From positions 3,782,001-3,846,000 of the forward strand of contig NZ_CP108938.1 of the NCBI RefSeq assembly GCF_036347135.1: a stretch of 64,000 nucleotides of DNA. Direction: 5' to 3'. The translations under genes and the position numbers were made by a program. This stretch comes from Streptomyces sp. NBC_00775 (GTDB lineage: Bacteria > Actinomycetota > Actinomycetes > Streptomycetales > Streptomycetaceae). The notes under the pieces are model-generated. The model ran no database searches, was not told the origin of the DNA, and was given only the letters and a program-made list of their open reading frames with translations. Below are positions 25,911 through 37,101 of this stretch, piece after piece; position 1 is the stretch's first letter, and each line of letters starts with the position of its first letter.

Positions 25911-27119
25911 ATGGCTCTCAACACGTCCGCGGAAGCTCCGCTGCCCGTCGGCGAGGTGTCGCGGCTCATCGGGGGATGGATCGACCGGCTCGGCGCGGTG
26001 TGGGTCGAGGGGCAGATCACCGAGTTGTCGCGGCGCCCGGGCGCGGGCGTCGTCTTTCTGACGCTGCGCGACCCGTCGTACAACATCTCCGTGAGCGTGA
26101 CCTGCTACCGGCAGGTGTTCGACGCGGTGGCCGACGTGGTGACCGAGGGCGCGCGCGTGGTCGTCCACGCCAAGCCCGAGTGGTACGCGCCGCGGGGTCA
26201 GCTCTCGCTGCGGGCCACCGAGATCAAGCCGGTGGGGGTCGGGGAACTCCTCGCCCGTCTTGAGCAGTTGAAGAAGTCACTGGCCGGCGAGGGGCTGTTC
26301 GCCGCCGATCGCAAGAAGCCGCTGCCCTTCCTGCCGCAGCTCATCGGGCTGGTGTGCGGCCGGGCGTCCGCGGCCGAGCGGGACGTGCTGGAGAACGCGC
26401 GCCACCGCTGGCCGGCCGTCCGCTTCGAAGTCCGCAACGTCGCCGTGCAGGGCGTGCACGCGGTGCCGCAGGTCGTGCAGGCCGTGAAGGACCTGGACGC
26501 GCGGGACGATGTCGACGTGATCATCGTGGCGCGGGGCGGCGGCAGCGTGGAGGACCTGCTGCCGTTCTCCGACGAGCAGCTCGTACGAGCCGTGGCCGCG
26601 TGCCGTACGCCCGTGGTGTCGGCCATCGGGCACGAGCCCGACAACCCGCTGCTCGACCACGTGGCCGACCTGCGCGCGTCCACGCCGACCGACGCCGCCA
26701 AGAAGGTCGTGCCGGACGTCGGCGAGGAGTACGAACGGGTGCGGTTCCTGCGGGACCGGGCGCGGCGCAGTGTCCAGTCCTTCATCGAGCGGGAGGAGCG
26801 CGGCCTCGCGCATGCGCTGGCCCGCCCCTCGATAGAGGATCCGCACCGCATGGTCGACGAGCGGGCGGACCATGTCGCCGCCCTGCTGGGCCGCGGCCGG
26901 CGCACCCTCGGGCACCTCCTCGACCGCGCCGACTCGGAGCTGACGCACACCCGCGCGCGCGTGGTGGCCCTCTCCCCCGCGGCGACCCTCCAGCGGGGGT
27001 ACGCGGTGCTGCAGAAGGGCGATGGTCACGTGGTCCGGGGGCCGGACGAGGTGGCGGCGGGCGAGGAGTTGCGGGCGCGGGTCGCCGAGGGTGAATTCAC
27101 GGTACGAGTCGATGCATAG
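25911..27119 (+). CDS. xseA: Exodeoxyribonuclease VII large subunit
   Basis: A 402-residue XseA with an N-terminal OB fold ([11 protein letters not shown] ... VFLTLRD), the catalytic region [16 protein letters not shown] at about residues 204-219, [12 protein letters not shown] and a C-terminal coiled-coil region that binds the small subunit. It degrades single-stranded DNA. TACGCT ends 7 nt before ATG 25911, no Shine-Dalgarno: predicted leaderless. xseB follows 9 bp after the stop. Confidence 0.95.
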   Translation: MALNTSAEAPLPVGEVSRLIGGWIDRLGAVWVEGQITELSRRPGAGVVFLTLRDPSYNISVSVTCYRQVFDAVADVVTEGARVVVHAKPEWYAPRGQLSLRATEIKPVGVGELLARLEQLKKSLAGEGLFAADRKKPLPFLPQLIGLVCGRASAAERDVLENARHRWPAVRFEVRNVAVQGVHAVPQVVQAVKDLDARDDVDVIIVARGGGSVEDLLPFSDEQLVRAVAACRTPVVSAIGHEPDNPLLDHVADLRASTPTDAAKKVVPDVGEEYERVRFLRDRARRSVQSFIEREERGLAHALARPSIEDPHRMVDERADHVAALLGRGRRTLGHLLDRADSELTHTRARVVALSPAATLQRGYAVLQKGDGHVVRGPDEVAAGEELRARVAEGEFTVRVDA

Positions 27120-27128
27120 GGTGGGCGC

Positions 27129-27368
27129 ATGACCAGCAAGGTGGACGAGTCGCTCGGGTACGAGCAGGCGCGGGACGAGCTCATCGAGGTCGTACGCCGT
27201 CTGGAGGCGGGCGGTACGAGCCTGGAGGAGTCCCTCGCGCTCTGGGAGCGGGGCGAGGAGCTGGCGAAGGTCTGCCGGCGGTGGCTGGAGGGCGCGCGCA
27301 AGCGACTGGACGCGGCGCTCGCGGAAGAGGAAGAGGAGACCGGGGGCGGCTCGGCCGGCTCCGAGTAG
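27129..27368 (+). CDS. xseB: Exodeoxyribonuclease VII small subunit
   Basis: A 79-residue XseB with the family core [14 protein letters not shown] ... [14 protein letters not shown] and an acidic, Gly-rich tail. It forms the multimeric small subunit of exonuclease VII with XseA. TAGGGT overlaps the xseA stop codon and ends 6 nt before this ATG, so a second, leaderless transcript is possible besides co-transcription. Confidence 0.95.
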   Translation: MTSKVDESLGYEQARDELIEVVRRLEAGGTSLEESLALWERGEELAKVCRRWLEGARKRLDAALAEEEEETGGGSAGSE

Positions 27369-27435
27369 CCGGCCGGTCAGCTGATCCTTGAAAGTTGAAG
27401 CATGTGTGAAGTGGATCACGTTGCGCGACTTTTGG

Positions 27436-27464
27436 TTGAAGCTTAAACCTTCCTGTCGTACTGT
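27436..27464 (+). promoter_or_regulatory. Vegetative promoter of the nitroreductase gene
   Basis: TTGAAG (27436-27441) and TACTGT (27459-27464) are separated by exactly 17 nt, a good primary-sigma promoter. The -35 lies in GTTGAAGC, repeated at 27394-27401, and overlaps the near-palindrome TTGAAGCTTAAA, a candidate repressor site. Confidence 0.65.
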
Positions 27465-27517
27465 CGAGATCTCAAGCCGATCCCCCCGGATCCCCGCTCG
27501 TCCCGAGAAGGTTCTTC

Positions 27518-28108
27518 ATGTCTCTCGTCCTTGACCCCACCGCCCAGGACCTGCTGTTCCGCGAGGCCCGCACCGCGAACACGTTCACCGACGAGCCGGT
27601 GACCGACGACCAGGTGCAGGCGATCTACGACCTGGTCAAGTACGGCCCGACCGCCTTCAACCAGTCGCCGCTGCGTATCACCCTGGTCCGCTCCGCCGAG
27701 GCCCGCGAGCGCCTGGTGAAGCACATGGCCGAGGGCAACCAGCCGAAGACCGCCACCGCCCCGCTGGTCGCGATCCTCTCCGCGGACAACGAGTTCCACG
27801 AGGAGCTCCCGACCCTCTTCCCGCACTTCCCGGCCGCCAAGGACCTCTTCTTCTCCGAGCGTCCGGCCCGTGAGGGTGCCGCCTCCCTGAACGCCGCCCT
27901 CCAGGCCGCCTACTTCATCATCGGCGTCCGCGCCGCCGGCCTCGCCGCCGGCCCGATGACCGGTCTCGACTTCGCTGGCGTCCAGAAGGAGTTCCTGGAC
28001 GGCGACCACACCCCGCTGATGGTCGTCAACATCGGCAAGCCGGGCGAGGACGCCTGGTTCCCGCGCTCCCCGCGCCTGGCGTTCGACGAGGTCGTCACCA
28101 CCGTCTGA
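27518..28108 (+). CDS. Nitroreductase, RutE/malonic semialdehyde reductase-like
   Basis: A 196-residue FMN-dependent oxidoreductase of the nitroreductase fold. The pattern AIYDLVKYGPTAFNQSPLRI (FMN phosphate site), PAREGAASLNAALQAAYFI and GLAAGPMTGLD matches the RutE/HadB subgroup, which reduces 3-oxopropanoate or quinone-like substrates. Neighbouring pyrimidine-catabolism genes are absent, so a detoxifying role is as likely. GAGAAGG is about 7 nt before the ATG. Its promoter carries paired GTTGAAGC sequences that suggest control by a redox- or ligand-sensing MarR-type repressor. Confidence 0.88.
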   Translation: MSLVLDPTAQDLLFREARTANTFTDEPVTDDQVQAIYDLVKYGPTAFNQSPLRITLVRSAEARERLVKHMAEGNQPKTATAPLVAILSADNEFHEELPTLFPHFPAAKDLFFSERPAREGAASLNAALQAAYFIIGVRAAGLAAGPMTGLDFAGVQKEFLDGDHTPLMVVNIGKPGEDAWFPRSPRLAFDEVVTTV

Positions 28109-28118
28109 TCCCGCGCGA

Positions 28119-28190
28119 CCAGCACGTCCAGCACGTCCAGCACGTCCAGCACGTCCAGCACGTCCAGCACGTCCAGCACGTCCAGCACGA
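28119..28190 (+). repeat. Eight tandem copies of a 9-bp unit
   Basis: Seven exact CCAGCACGT units followed by CCAGCACGA. They fill the gap between the nitroreductase stop codon and its terminator and are not in a supported gene. Likely a polymorphic minisatellite; transcribed in the 3' UTR. Confidence 0.95.
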
Positions 28191-28195
28191 ACGCA

Positions 28196-28239
28196 TACGA
28201 GAAGGGCCCCCGGCAACGACGCCGGGGGCCCTTCTCGTA
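28196..28239. terminator. Strong bidirectional terminator
   Basis: A perfect 19-bp stem (ACGAGAAGGGCCCCCGGC and complement) with the loop AACGAC lies between the convergent nitroreductase and DUF4245 genes. Confidence 0.9.
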
Positions 28240-28270
28240 CGTACGCACCAAGGCGTACGCCACTACAAGC

Positions 28271-28789
28271 TCAGGACGTCTTCAGGGCCTCGGCCATCTT
28301 CGCCAGCTGACCGAACGACGCCGTTCCGGTCACCACCGTCGTGGAGCCCTTGCTCTTGAGCACGAGGGCGTCGTAGCGGCCCCCCGTGTACCGCTGCCAC
28401 GTCCGGTCGCCGATGCGCTGGGTGACCTTCGTCGCCTCGGCGCCCTGGCTGGCCGTGTCGATGAACACGGCCGGCTTCTGCGTGGACTGCTCGATCGCCA
28501 CATACTGGCCGTCCGGGGCATGGAAGCCCAGGTGCCAGGTGTCGAACTCCGAGCCGTCGTACCGCACCGACGTCGCCTTCCAGGTCCCGGGCAGGCCCTC
28601 GGGCGCCGCCACGGGATAACTCGCCGCGCGGCGCGCCGTGAGCAGCTCGACCCGGTAGTCGACGCGCTTGAGAGGAGGCTCCGAGTCGTCGTGCGGGATG
28701 AAGATGTAGATGATGCCCGCCATGAGCCCGATGAGGGCCAGAGAGAGGATCATGTCCCGGACCGACTGCTTGCCTTTCGTACCTGCCAC
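28271..28789 (-). CDS. DUF4245 membrane-anchored protein
   Basis: A 172-residue protein with one TM helix near residues 13-32 and an extracytoplasmic domain with GLPGTWKATSVRYDG, WHLGF and a DxY-AL end typical of DUF4245. The family sits beside glpX throughout actinobacteria; its function is unknown. It is divergent from glpX with a 127-bp shared promoter region. Confidence 0.88.
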   Translation of the reverse strand: MAGTKGKQSVRDMILSLALIGLMAGIIYIFIPHDDSEPPLKRVDYRVELLTARRAASYPVAAPEGLPGTWKATSVRYDGSEFDTWHLGFHAPDGQYVAIEQSTQKPAVFIDTASQGAEATKVTQRIGDRTWQRYTGGRYDALVLKSKGSTTVVTGTASFGQLAKMAEALKTS

Positions 28790-28916
28790 GGACCTATCGT
28801 CGCAGGTGCCCCGGCCTGCTCATCCGTAGGGTCCCCTGCTCATTTTGTCGGCCTAACGATAGAGTCGAGGCCATCACCCTCATCCGGCCGTCGTCGTATC
28901 AGAAAGGTGCGTCTCG

Positions 28917-29951
28917 ATGACCGAGAATCATCAGCTGCCGTCCGAACTCGAAGTCCCGTCGGAAGCCCCCGACCGAAATCTGGCCCTGGAGCTGGTCCGC
29001 GTCACCGAGGCCGCCGCGATGGCGGCGGGCCGCTGGGTCGGCCGCGGCGACAAGAACGGCGCCGACGGCGCCGCCGTCCGGGCCATGCGAACCCTCGTCT
29101 CCACCGTCTCGATGAACGGCGTCGTCGTCATCGGTGAGGGGGAGAAGGACGAGGCCCCGATGCTCTTCAACGGGGAGCGCGTGGGCGACGGGACCGGTCC
29201 CGAGTGCGACATCGCCGTCGACCCGATCGACGGGACCACGCTCACCGCCAAGGGCATGAGCAACGCGATCGCCGTGCTCGCCGCGGCCGACCGCGGCACC
29301 ATGTTCGACCCGTCCGCGGTCTTCTACATGGACAAGCTGGTCACCGGCCCCGAGGCCGCCGACTTCGTCGACATCAACGCGCCCGTCTCCGTGAACATCC
29401 GGCGGGTCGCCAAGGCCAAGCGCTCCACGCCCGAGGACGTCACGGTCGTCATCCTCGACCGGCCGCGTCACGACGGGATCATCAAGGAGATCCGGGAGAC
29501 CGGCGCGCGCATCAAGCTGATCTCCGACGGCGATGTCGCCGGCTCGATCCTGGCCCTGCGCGAGGGCACCGGCATCGACCTGCTGCTCGGCATCGGCGGC
29601 ACGCCCGAGGGCATCATCTCGGCCTGTGCGGTCAAGTGCCTCGGCGGCACCATCCAGGGCAAGCTGTGGCCCAAGGACGACGAGGAGCGGCAGCGGGCCA
29701 TCGACGCCGGTCACGATCTGGACCGCGTGCTGACCACGAACGACCTGGTCTCCGGCGAGAACGTGTTCTTCGTCGCCACGGGGATCACCGATGGTGAGCT
29801 GTTGCGTGGGGTGCGGTATCGGGCGGAGACCGCCACGACTGAGTCCATCGTGATGCGGTCGAAGTCCGGGACGGTGCGGCAGATCAGGTCTGAGCACCGG
29901 TTGAGCAAGCTGCGGGCCTATAGCGCGATTGACTTTGACCGGGCCAAGTAG
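28917..29951 (+). CDS. glpX: Class II fructose-1,6-bisphosphatase
   Basis: A 344-residue GlpX enzyme of gluconeogenesis, hydrolysing fructose-1,6-bisphosphate. Motifs: [10 protein letters not shown] (metal-binding Glu), [12 protein letters not shown] (lithium-sensitive phosphatase signature) and the GIGGTPEGI phosphate loop. GAAAGGTG is about 7 nt before the ATG. A GC-rich hairpin about 100 bp downstream may terminate it. Confidence 0.96.
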   Translation: MTENHQLPSELEVPSEAPDRNLALELVRVTEAAAMAAGRWVGRGDKNGADGAAVRAMRTLVSTVSMNGVVVIGEGEKDEAPMLFNGERVGDGTGPECDIAVDPIDGTTLTAKGMSNAIAVLAAADRGTMFDPSAVFYMDKLVTGPEAADFVDINAPVSVNIRRVAKAKRSTPEDVTVVILDRPRHDGIIKEIRETGARIKLISDGDVAGSILALREGTGIDLLLGIGGTPEGIISACAVKCLGGTIQGKLWPKDDEERQRAIDAGHDLDRVLTTNDLVSGENVFFVATGITDGELLRGVRYRAETATTESIVMRSKSGTVRQIRSEHRLSKLRAYSAIDFDRAK

Positions 29952-30050
29952 CTCCGGTCGGTTGCGCTGGGTATCTGCGGACCGTGGGTGACTGCGGGTC
30001 CGTTGTGGCTGGTCGCGCCCACGCGGCGGAGCCGCACATGTCACAGCCCC

Positions 30051-30068
30051 GCGCCCCTAAAGGGGCGC
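30051..30068. terminator. Short GC-rich hairpin after glpX
   Basis: GCGCCCCT-AA-AGGGGCGC, a palindrome of the same sequence type as the larger inverted repeats at 33.5, 43.1 and 51.7 kb. The 270 bp between glpX and the WhiB-like gene hold this, several degenerate AAGGGG-type repeats and the next hairpin; no gene is supported. Confidence 0.5.
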
Positions 30069-30168
30069 GCCTGAAGGGGACGCCCGCCTAGAGGGACGCG
30101 TGTCTGACACGGCCGCGTGCTGAAGGGGCGCGTGTCAGGAGCAGCGCGCGCCTGATGAGTGGCTACGA

Positions 30169-30208
30169 AAAGAGGGGCACCCCCTGTGCGGAGGGGGCGC
30201 CCCTCTTT
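30169..30208 (-). terminator. Terminator hairpin after the WhiB-like gene
   Basis: AAAGAGGGGC pairs with GCCCCTCTTT, extended inward by CCCC/GGGG pairs, 14 bp beyond the stop codon of the leftward WhiB-like gene. Confidence 0.75.
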
Positions 30209-30221
30209 CCGTGCTGGGTGG

Positions 30222-30593
30222 TTAGCCGGCTGCCGCTATCGTCCCCCGGGTGGCCTTCTGGAGTTCGAGGTCGCGGCGGCGGCGCCTGGCGAGGACCACT
30301 CGGCGTTCGGCGGCGGTGAGGCCGCCCCAGACGCCGTACGGCTCGGGTTGCAGCAGCGCGTGTTCGCGGCACTCGACCATCACCGGGCAACGGGCGCAAA
30401 CGCGCTTCGCCGCCTCCTCACGGGAGAGTCGGGCCGCGGTGGGTTCCTTGGAAGGGGCGAAGAACAGGCCGGCTTCGTCTCGCCGGCACACGGCCTCCGT
30501 GTGCCATGGCGCTTCCTGATCCCTGTCCCGCACTGGCGCCCGCGGGGCCGGAACGGCAGCTACCTGCAGGGACTGATGCGGCGGTTGCAGCAC
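30222..30593 (-). CDS. wblI: WhiB-family iron-sulfur regulator
   Basis: A 123-residue Wbl protein. The four 4Fe-4S cysteines are C36, C66, C69 and C75 (VCxxC pattern in RVCARCPVMVEC), followed by the turn GVWGGLTAAER and a basic C-terminal tail RRRRR that contacts DNA. Wbl proteins bind region 4 of the principal sigma factor and tune development, redox response and antibiotic production. The symbol wblI is given by position next to glpX, as I recall for S. coelicolor, not by a search. Its start is not certain: the first 25 residues are not family-conserved. Confidence 0.85.
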   Translation of the reverse strand: MLQPPHQSLQVAAVPAPRAPVRDRDQEAPWHTEAVCRRDEAGLFFAPSKEPTAARLSREEAAKRVCARCPVMVECREHALLQPEPYGVWGGLTAAERRVVLARRRRRDLELQKATRGTIAAAG

Positions 30594-30792
30594 GGTCTAC
30601 TCCTGACGACGGCTTCGCGAGCGTGCCGGGCACCGCGGAAAGTTCCACAGCGCCCTCCAAGAGACGATGCAGCAAGGCCTACCCGCTGTGCGCGAGCCTA
30701 TGCACTGAGTTCCGAAGCCCGGGCAATCTCGTACGCGGCAAGGCTCGTACAACTGGACCAATTCGCTGGCGGCGCCGCCGAATTCACAAGCG

Positions 30793-31545
30793 TCAACGAT
30801 CCAGGTGTTTGCGCAAACCCCGGTCCACCCGGTCGGCCACACGCTCGGTCACGCGGCCCGTCATCCGGTCGAGAATGTCCGCGATCAGCTTGCCGCGCTT
30901 GGGCGCCGCCTCGACATTTCCGAGTACGGCGAGTCCGTCCACGTAGACGACCGGTGCGTGGGGATCGGCCGAATCCAGCGTGGCCACTTCGAAGTTGCCC
31001 AGCACCGCTCCGCCATTGCCGCGCAGCGAGACGTTCTCCGGGACCCGGATCTCCACGTTGCCGAAGACCGAGATCGCCTTGATCACGACGTGCTGGTACT
31101 CGAAGATCGCCTCGCTGAGGTCTATCTCGATATTGCCGAAGACCGAGTACGCGTGAATACGGCGTCCGGCGCGCCAGCGGCCCTTGCGGGAGGCCGCGCT
31201 GAAGACCGCCACCACGTTCTCGTCGGCCTCCACCGGGATCGAGCCCGCGGTGGGACGGTTGGGCGCGGAGGTGTACGCGGAGGTCGCGCGGCCCGGGTGG
31301 GCGGCGGGCAGGTCGCGTATGAACTGGTCGAGTTCGCCCACCGTCTTCGTGGCCAGCACCCCCTCCACCCGCTCGGCGTGCTCCTCGGCGGTGAGGCGCC
31401 CCTCGGCGAGCGCCTCGCGCAGGATGTCGGCGATCCGGTCACGGTCGGCGTCCGAGGCACGCAGTTCGGTCGGCTCCGCCACCTTGGTGGCAGTCGGCTT
31501 CGCCGACGTGGGCGCGGTCGGGTCGGGGCGCTTCTGAAAATCCAC
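30793..31545 (-). CDS. DUF1707 / LiaF-like domain protein
   Basis: A 250-residue protein. Residues 28-80 are a DUF1707 domain (RASDADRDRIADILREAL ... GELDQFIRDLP), thought to bind DNA or membranes; residues 108-220 are a beta-rich cell-wall-stress domain like LiaF/DUF2154 (HAYSVFGNIEIDL, KAISVFGNVEIRV, AVLGNFEV repeats). No TM helix is evident. TACGCT ends 6 nt before GTG 31545 with no Shine-Dalgarno. The 199 bp beyond its stop, up to the WhiB-like gene, hold nothing I can support. Confidence 0.85.
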   Translation of the reverse strand: MDFQKRPDPTAPTSAKPTATKVAEPTELRASDADRDRIADILREALAEGRLTAEEHAERVEGVLATKTVGELDQFIRDLPAAHPGRATSAYTSAPNRPTAGSIPVEADENVVAVFSAASRKGRWRAGRRIHAYSVFGNIEIDLSEAIFEYQHVVIKAISVFGNVEIRVPENVSLRGNGGAVLGNFEVATLDSADPHAPVVYVDGLAVLGNVEAAPKRGKLIADILDRMTGRVTERVADRVDRGLRKHLDR

Positions 31546-31734
31546 GAAAGCAGCGTACCCAAACGCGATAGATCGCGACTACCCCTTCTCGCGACCTGTG
31601 GAAAACCCGTCGTACGTGCGTCCGGTGTTCGAACTGAGCCTTACCTCACAGGCTCGGTGTCCGTGCCAGGTTCTACGCTGGTGGACGCTGCCAATGGAGG
31701 CACGCCGTCGTCTGCCGAGTGAGGAATGGGCTAG

Positions 31735-33402
<1,668 letters not shown>

Positions 33403-33425
33403 TCCCTTCGGGGCGACCGGGGATG

Positions 33426-33700
33426 GTTTTCGCCCCCGCCGCCCCTACCCGTCCCATCCCGTTCCTGGGGGCTGCGCCCCCAGACCCCCGCTAAAAGATT
33501 GCGCAGTTCCCCGCGCCCCTAAAGAACTGGGGCGGGCGGGGGATCGCGGGGCGAAGCCCCGCGCCTTTAGGGGCGCGGGGAACTGCGCGACCCGCCCCCA
33601 CCCACCCGCAGCCGAAGAACCGGGGCGGGCGGGGATTGCGGGGCGCAGCCCCGCTCCTGGGGGCGCGGGGAACTGCGCGAACGGCCCCCACCGGTCCGCA
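33426..33700. repeat. GC-rich dispersed inverted-repeat element, copy 1
   Basis: It begins with the left end of the family (TTTTCGCCCCCGCCGCCCCT, then CCCGTCCC), continues with a CTGGGGGCTGCGCCCCCAG hairpin, and contains a perfect 24-bp inverted pair at 33501-33524 and 33565-33588 built on GCGCAGTTCCCCGCGCCCCT. A further half-copy is at 33661-33680. It fills the gap downstream of the fumarase and may act as its terminator. Confidence 0.8.
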
Positions 33701-33821
33701 GCCGACAGACGGCCCAGCGATGGCGTCGCATCCCGGGACGTCTCCGCGCTGTCCCACTTCGTCCCAGGAACAAGCGGGACAGCATCTTTGCGCGCTTTGC
33801 CGGAAAAGCTCCGTGCTGACT

Positions 33822-33840
33822 GGATCACAGCCTGTGATCC
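33822..33840. promoter_or_regulatory. 19-bp palindrome before the SH3 gene
   Basis: GGATCACAG and CTGTGATCC flank a single C, 26 bp before the start codon. It is either an operator or a 5'-UTR stem-loop. The rest of this intergenic region (33701-33821) shows no clear promoter. Confidence 0.45.
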
Positions 33841-33865
33841 GAAGGTCAACTCGGAGGGAAGTCCC

Positions 33866-34393
33866 ATGATTCGACGCACACTGCGCAACGGCCTGGTGGC
33901 CGCGATCGCGGCTGTCGCCATCTTCCCGGCGGCGGCCGTCGCCTCCGCCGGACCGGCTCCGCACGCTCCCGGCTGGGGCACCACGCCCTCGCAGACCTCG
34001 ACGCCGAGCTGGTACCCGACCGCCCCGCAGTCCGCCGTTCCCGGCCGGCCCGGCGCGCGGCACACCAAGCCGAAGACCCACGTCCGGCACCACGCGGCAA
34101 TCCACCTGCGCCACCACGCCCGGCACCACGTGACCACGCACGCCCGGCACCGCGTGATGACGCACACCTGGGGTCGGGTGGCGACCCACCACCTGCGGCT
34201 GAACGTCCGGTCCGGTCCGGGTACCGGTTACCGGGTCATCGGCTCGCAGCCCATCGGCCGCGTCGTGGCCATCTCCTGCAAGAAGCAGGGTTCCAGCGTC
34301 CTGGGCAACCAGCGCTGGTTCAAGCTCGCCCACCGCAAGGGCTACGTCTCCGCCCGCTATCTGAGGAACCGCAGCGCCGTTCGCTGGTGCTGA
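33866..34393 (+). CDS. Secreted bacterial SH3-domain protein with His-rich region
   Basis: A 175-residue exported protein: signal peptide 1-28 (RRTLRNGLVAAIAAVAIFPA ... ASA), a Pro/Thr-rich linker, a striking His/Arg-rich segment at about 72-100 (HVRHHAAIHLRHHARHHV), and a C-terminal bacterial SH3 domain at about 108-170 (LRLNVRSGPGTGYRVIG ... RWFKLAHRKGYVSARYL). SH3b domains bind cell wall; the His-rich stretch could bind metal. GGAGGGAAG is 4-6 nt before ATG 33866. It ends in a strong hairpin at 34420. Confidence 0.85.
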   Translation: MIRRTLRNGLVAAIAAVAIFPAAAVASAGPAPHAPGWGTTPSQTSTPSWYPTAPQSAVPGRPGARHTKPKTHVRHHAAIHLRHHARHHVTTHARHRVMTHTWGRVATHHLRLNVRSGPGTGYRVIGSQPIGRVVAISCKKQGSSVLGNQRWFKLAHRKGYVSARYLRNRSAVRWC

Positions 34394-34419
34394 GGAGCGC
34401 TCCGCCGCTCATGACACCC

Positions 34420-34463
34420 GGTGCCTCCTGACGGGGCGGGGCAGCCCCCCGTCAGGAGGCACC
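34420..34463 (+). terminator. Terminator hairpin after the SH3 gene
   Basis: A perfect 17-bp stem (GGTGCCTCCTGACGGGG) with a 10-nt loop, 27 bp after the stop codon. Confidence 0.85.
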
Positions 34464-34630
34464 ACCGGGCGCGCAACCTGACGTACGACCCGTCGATCAG
34501 CCGATCACACCGCCTCCCCGCGGCGAAACAGCAGGTCAACTCCCCTTCATATTCCGGCGATCGTGGTGTGGCCAGGCGTCGCACGCGGGAACACATCAGG
34601 GCGGTCACCCCGGCACGGCGAGGGAGCAAG

Positions 34631-35479
34631 ATGGAGAGCCACGTGACGGTCAAGAGGCAGCCGCTGCCCGACTCGTCGGACGACGCAGGGCAGCTCCTGG
34701 TGGAGCGGCTGCGCACCCTCAAGCAGCGGACGGGACTGAGTCTGGCCGCGCTGGCCACCGCCACCCCGTTCAGCAAGTCGACCTGGCACCGCTATCTGAA
34801 CGGCGACCAGTTCCCGCCGCGCCAGGCGGTCGAGGCGCTCGGCCGGCTCGCGGACACCGACCCCGGCCCGCTGCTCTCCTTGTGGGACGCCGCGGTCCGG
34901 GCCCAGGCCAGGGCGGCGACCGCGCCGCGGCAGCGGCCGCCGAGCACGGTCGCACCCGTACCGCCGGCACCCGCACCCGCACCCGCACCCGTCCGCGCCC
35001 GGCGGCTGCGCCGTGTCCGGCAGCCGAACCGGGCCGTGGTCGCCCTCGCGGCGGTGGCCGCCACGGTGGCGGTCACCGCCGGCGCGGCGGACATCATCGA
35101 CCCCGACGAGGCGGCGGCCCCCCGGCCGGCGGCGTCCTGCCACGGCAGCAGCTGCCAGGGGGAGTTCCCGACCTCCGAGACCTGCGGCCGTGACGCGCGT
35201 ACGGAGAGCACCGTCGTCAAGGCCGCCCAAGTCGTACTGCTGCGCTTCTCCCCGTCCTGCGCCACGGTCTGGTCCGAGGTGCGCACCCGGACCGGTGGCG
35301 CGCGGGAGATCTCGATCAGGTCGGGTCAGGACGAGCTGTCCGCCACCTACCCGGGCGACAAGTCGGACGGCTACAGCAGCCCGATGCTGGCCGCGTCGAA
35401 CCCGCGCGGAGCGGAGGCGTGCGCCAAGGTCGGCGGGAAGCCCGCGTGCACCGGACTGTTCGGCGTTCCGCGGCGCTGA
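34631..35479 (+). CDS. XRE-type HTH membrane protein with DUF2690
   Basis: A 282-residue protein: cytoplasmic HTH at about 17-75 ([20 protein letters not shown] ... [11 protein letters not shown]), a Pro/Ala-rich linker, one TM helix at about 140-160 ([19 protein letters not shown]) and an extracytoplasmic DUF2690 domain with paired cysteines ([44 protein letters not shown]). The layout resembles one-protein transmembrane sensors; the ligand is unknown. GGGAG precedes ATG 34631; a GTG at 34643 is an alternative. Confidence 0.82.
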   Translation: MESHVTVKRQPLPDSSDDAGQLLVERLRTLKQRTGLSLAALATATPFSKSTWHRYLNGDQFPPRQAVEALGRLADTDPGPLLSLWDAAVRAQARAATAPRQRPPSTVAPVPPAPAPAPAPVRARRLRRVRQPNRAVVALAAVAATVAVTAGAADIIDPDEAAAPRPAASCHGSSCQGEFPTSETCGRDARTESTVVKAAQVVLLRFSPSCATVWSEVRTRTGGAREISIRSGQDELSATYPGDKSDGYSSPMLAASNPRGAEACAKVGGKPACTGLFGVPRR

Positions 35480-35582
35480 CCGCCGGGCCCCGCGGGACGG
35501 CGTACGGGACACTCCGTTTCCGTCGTCTGCCGCGGGAACACGGGACCCGTCGGCGATGCTGTCACCAGTGGAGGTGTCGTCC

Positions 35583-36986
35583 ATGGCAGATGGCCAGGCT
35601 GAAGTCCCGTTCCGCATCGAGCACGATTCCATGGGTGAGGTCAGGGTGCCCGCGGACGCGAAGTGGCGGGCCCAGACGCAACGGGCGGTGGAGAACTTCC
35701 CGATCTCCGGACAGCACCTGGAGCGCGCCCACATCGAGGCTCTCGCCCGCATCAAGGCGGCCGCCGCGAAGGTGAACGGCGAGCTGGGTGTGATCGGCAA
35801 GGACGTCGCGGAGGCGATCCAGGAGGCGGCCGGTGAGGTCGCCGAGGGGCGCTGGGACACGCACTTTCCGGTCGACGTCTTCCAGACGGGGTCCGGCACG
35901 TCCTCCAACATGAACACCAACGAGGTCATCGCCACGCTCGCGACCGAGCGGCTCGGCAGGGACGTACATCCCAATGACCATGTGAACGCGTCGCAGTCGT
36001 CGAACGACGTCTTCCCCTCCTCGATCCACATCGCCGCCACCGCCGCCGTCACCCGCGATCTCGTCCCCGCGCTGGAGCACCTCGCGGCCTCGCTCGCACG
36101 CAAGTCCGAGGAGTTCGCCGATGTGGTGAAGTCCGGGCGTACGCATCTCATGGACGCGACGCCGGTGACCCTGGGACAGGAGTTCGGGGGGTACGCGGCC
36201 CAGGTGCGGTACGGGGTCGAGCGGCTGAACGCCTCGCTGCCCCGGCTCGCCGAACTGCCGCTCGGGGGAACGGCCGTGGGGACCGGGATCAACACCCCGC
36301 CCGGGTTCTCCGCCGCCGTCATCGCGGAAGTGGCCCGGGACACCGGGCTGCCGCTCACCGAAGCCCGCGACCACTTCGAGGCGCAGGGGGCGCGCGACGG
36401 CATCGTCGAGACCAGCGGGCAGCTCAGGACCATCGCCGTCGGACTGACGAAGATCGCGAACGACCTGCGGTGGATGGCTTCCGGGCCGCGCACCGGACTG
36501 GCCGAGATCAGCCTCCCGGATCTTCAGCCGGGGTCCTCGATCATGCCGGGGAAGGTGAATCCGGTCATCCCCGAGGCCGTGCTCATGGTCGCCGCCCAGG
36601 TGATGGGGAACGACGCCACCGTCGCCACCGCCGGAGCGGCCGGCAACTTCGAACTCAACGTCATGCTGCCCGTCATCGCGAAGAACGTCCTGGAGTCCGT
36701 CCGGCTGCTCGCCAATGTCTCGCGGCTGCTCGCCGACCGCACCGTCGACGGGATCGTCGCGCACCGCGAACGGGCCCGCGAGTACGCCGAGTCGTCGCCG
36801 TCCGTGGTGACGCCGCTCAACAAGTACATCGGGTACGAGGAGGCCGCCAAGGTCGCCAAGAAGGCGCTGGCGGAGCGGAAGACCATTCGCCAAGTCGTCC
36901 TGGAGTCGGGGTACGTGGAGCGGGGCGATCTGACCCTTGAGCAGCTGGACGAGGCGCTGGATGTCCTGCGGATGACGCATCCGTAA
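35583..36986 (+). CDS. fumC: Class II fumarate hydratase
   Basis: A 467-residue iron-independent fumarase with the superfamily signature [12 protein letters not shown] (active-site Ser loop) at about 318-329, [10 protein letters not shown] near 100 and [17 protein letters not shown] near 183. It catalyses the same reaction as the class I enzyme upstream, giving the organism an oxygen- and iron-starvation-tolerant backup. GGAGGTG is 6-8 nt before ATG 35583. It is preceded by the DUF2690 gene with a 103-bp gap. Confidence 0.95.
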   Translation: MADGQAEVPFRIEHDSMGEVRVPADAKWRAQTQRAVENFPISGQHLERAHIEALARIKAAAAKVNGELGVIGKDVAEAIQEAAGEVAEGRWDTHFPVDVFQTGSGTSSNMNTNEVIATLATERLGRDVHPNDHVNASQSSNDVFPSSIHIAATAAVTRDLVPALEHLAASLARKSEEFADVVKSGRTHLMDATPVTLGQEFGGYAAQVRYGVERLNASLPRLAELPLGGTAVGTGINTPPGFSAAVIAEVARDTGLPLTEARDHFEAQGARDGIVETSGQLRTIAVGLTKIANDLRWMASGPRTGLAEISLPDLQPGSSIMPGKVNPVIPEAVLMVAAQVMGNDATVATAGAAGNFELNVMLPVIAKNVLESVRLLANVSRLLADRTVDGIVAHRERAREYAESSPSVVTPLNKYIGYEEAAKVAKKALAERKTIRQVVLESGYVERGDLTLEQLDEALDVLRMTHP

Positions 36987-37101
36987 CACCTTCTGTCTCC
37001 CGTGAAACGCCTGATGACGCCCCCGTAACGTCCTGTGCCGGGTGGCGAGAACCGTGACGCGCGCCGCAGCGTCGTATGCCCAGGGCACCTAATATCTGGT
37101 C

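Noticed and set aside
30159..31082. 307-codon frame antisense to the WhiB-like and DUF1707 genes
   Set aside because: Overlaps two well-supported genes on the other strand and has no domain or codon support.
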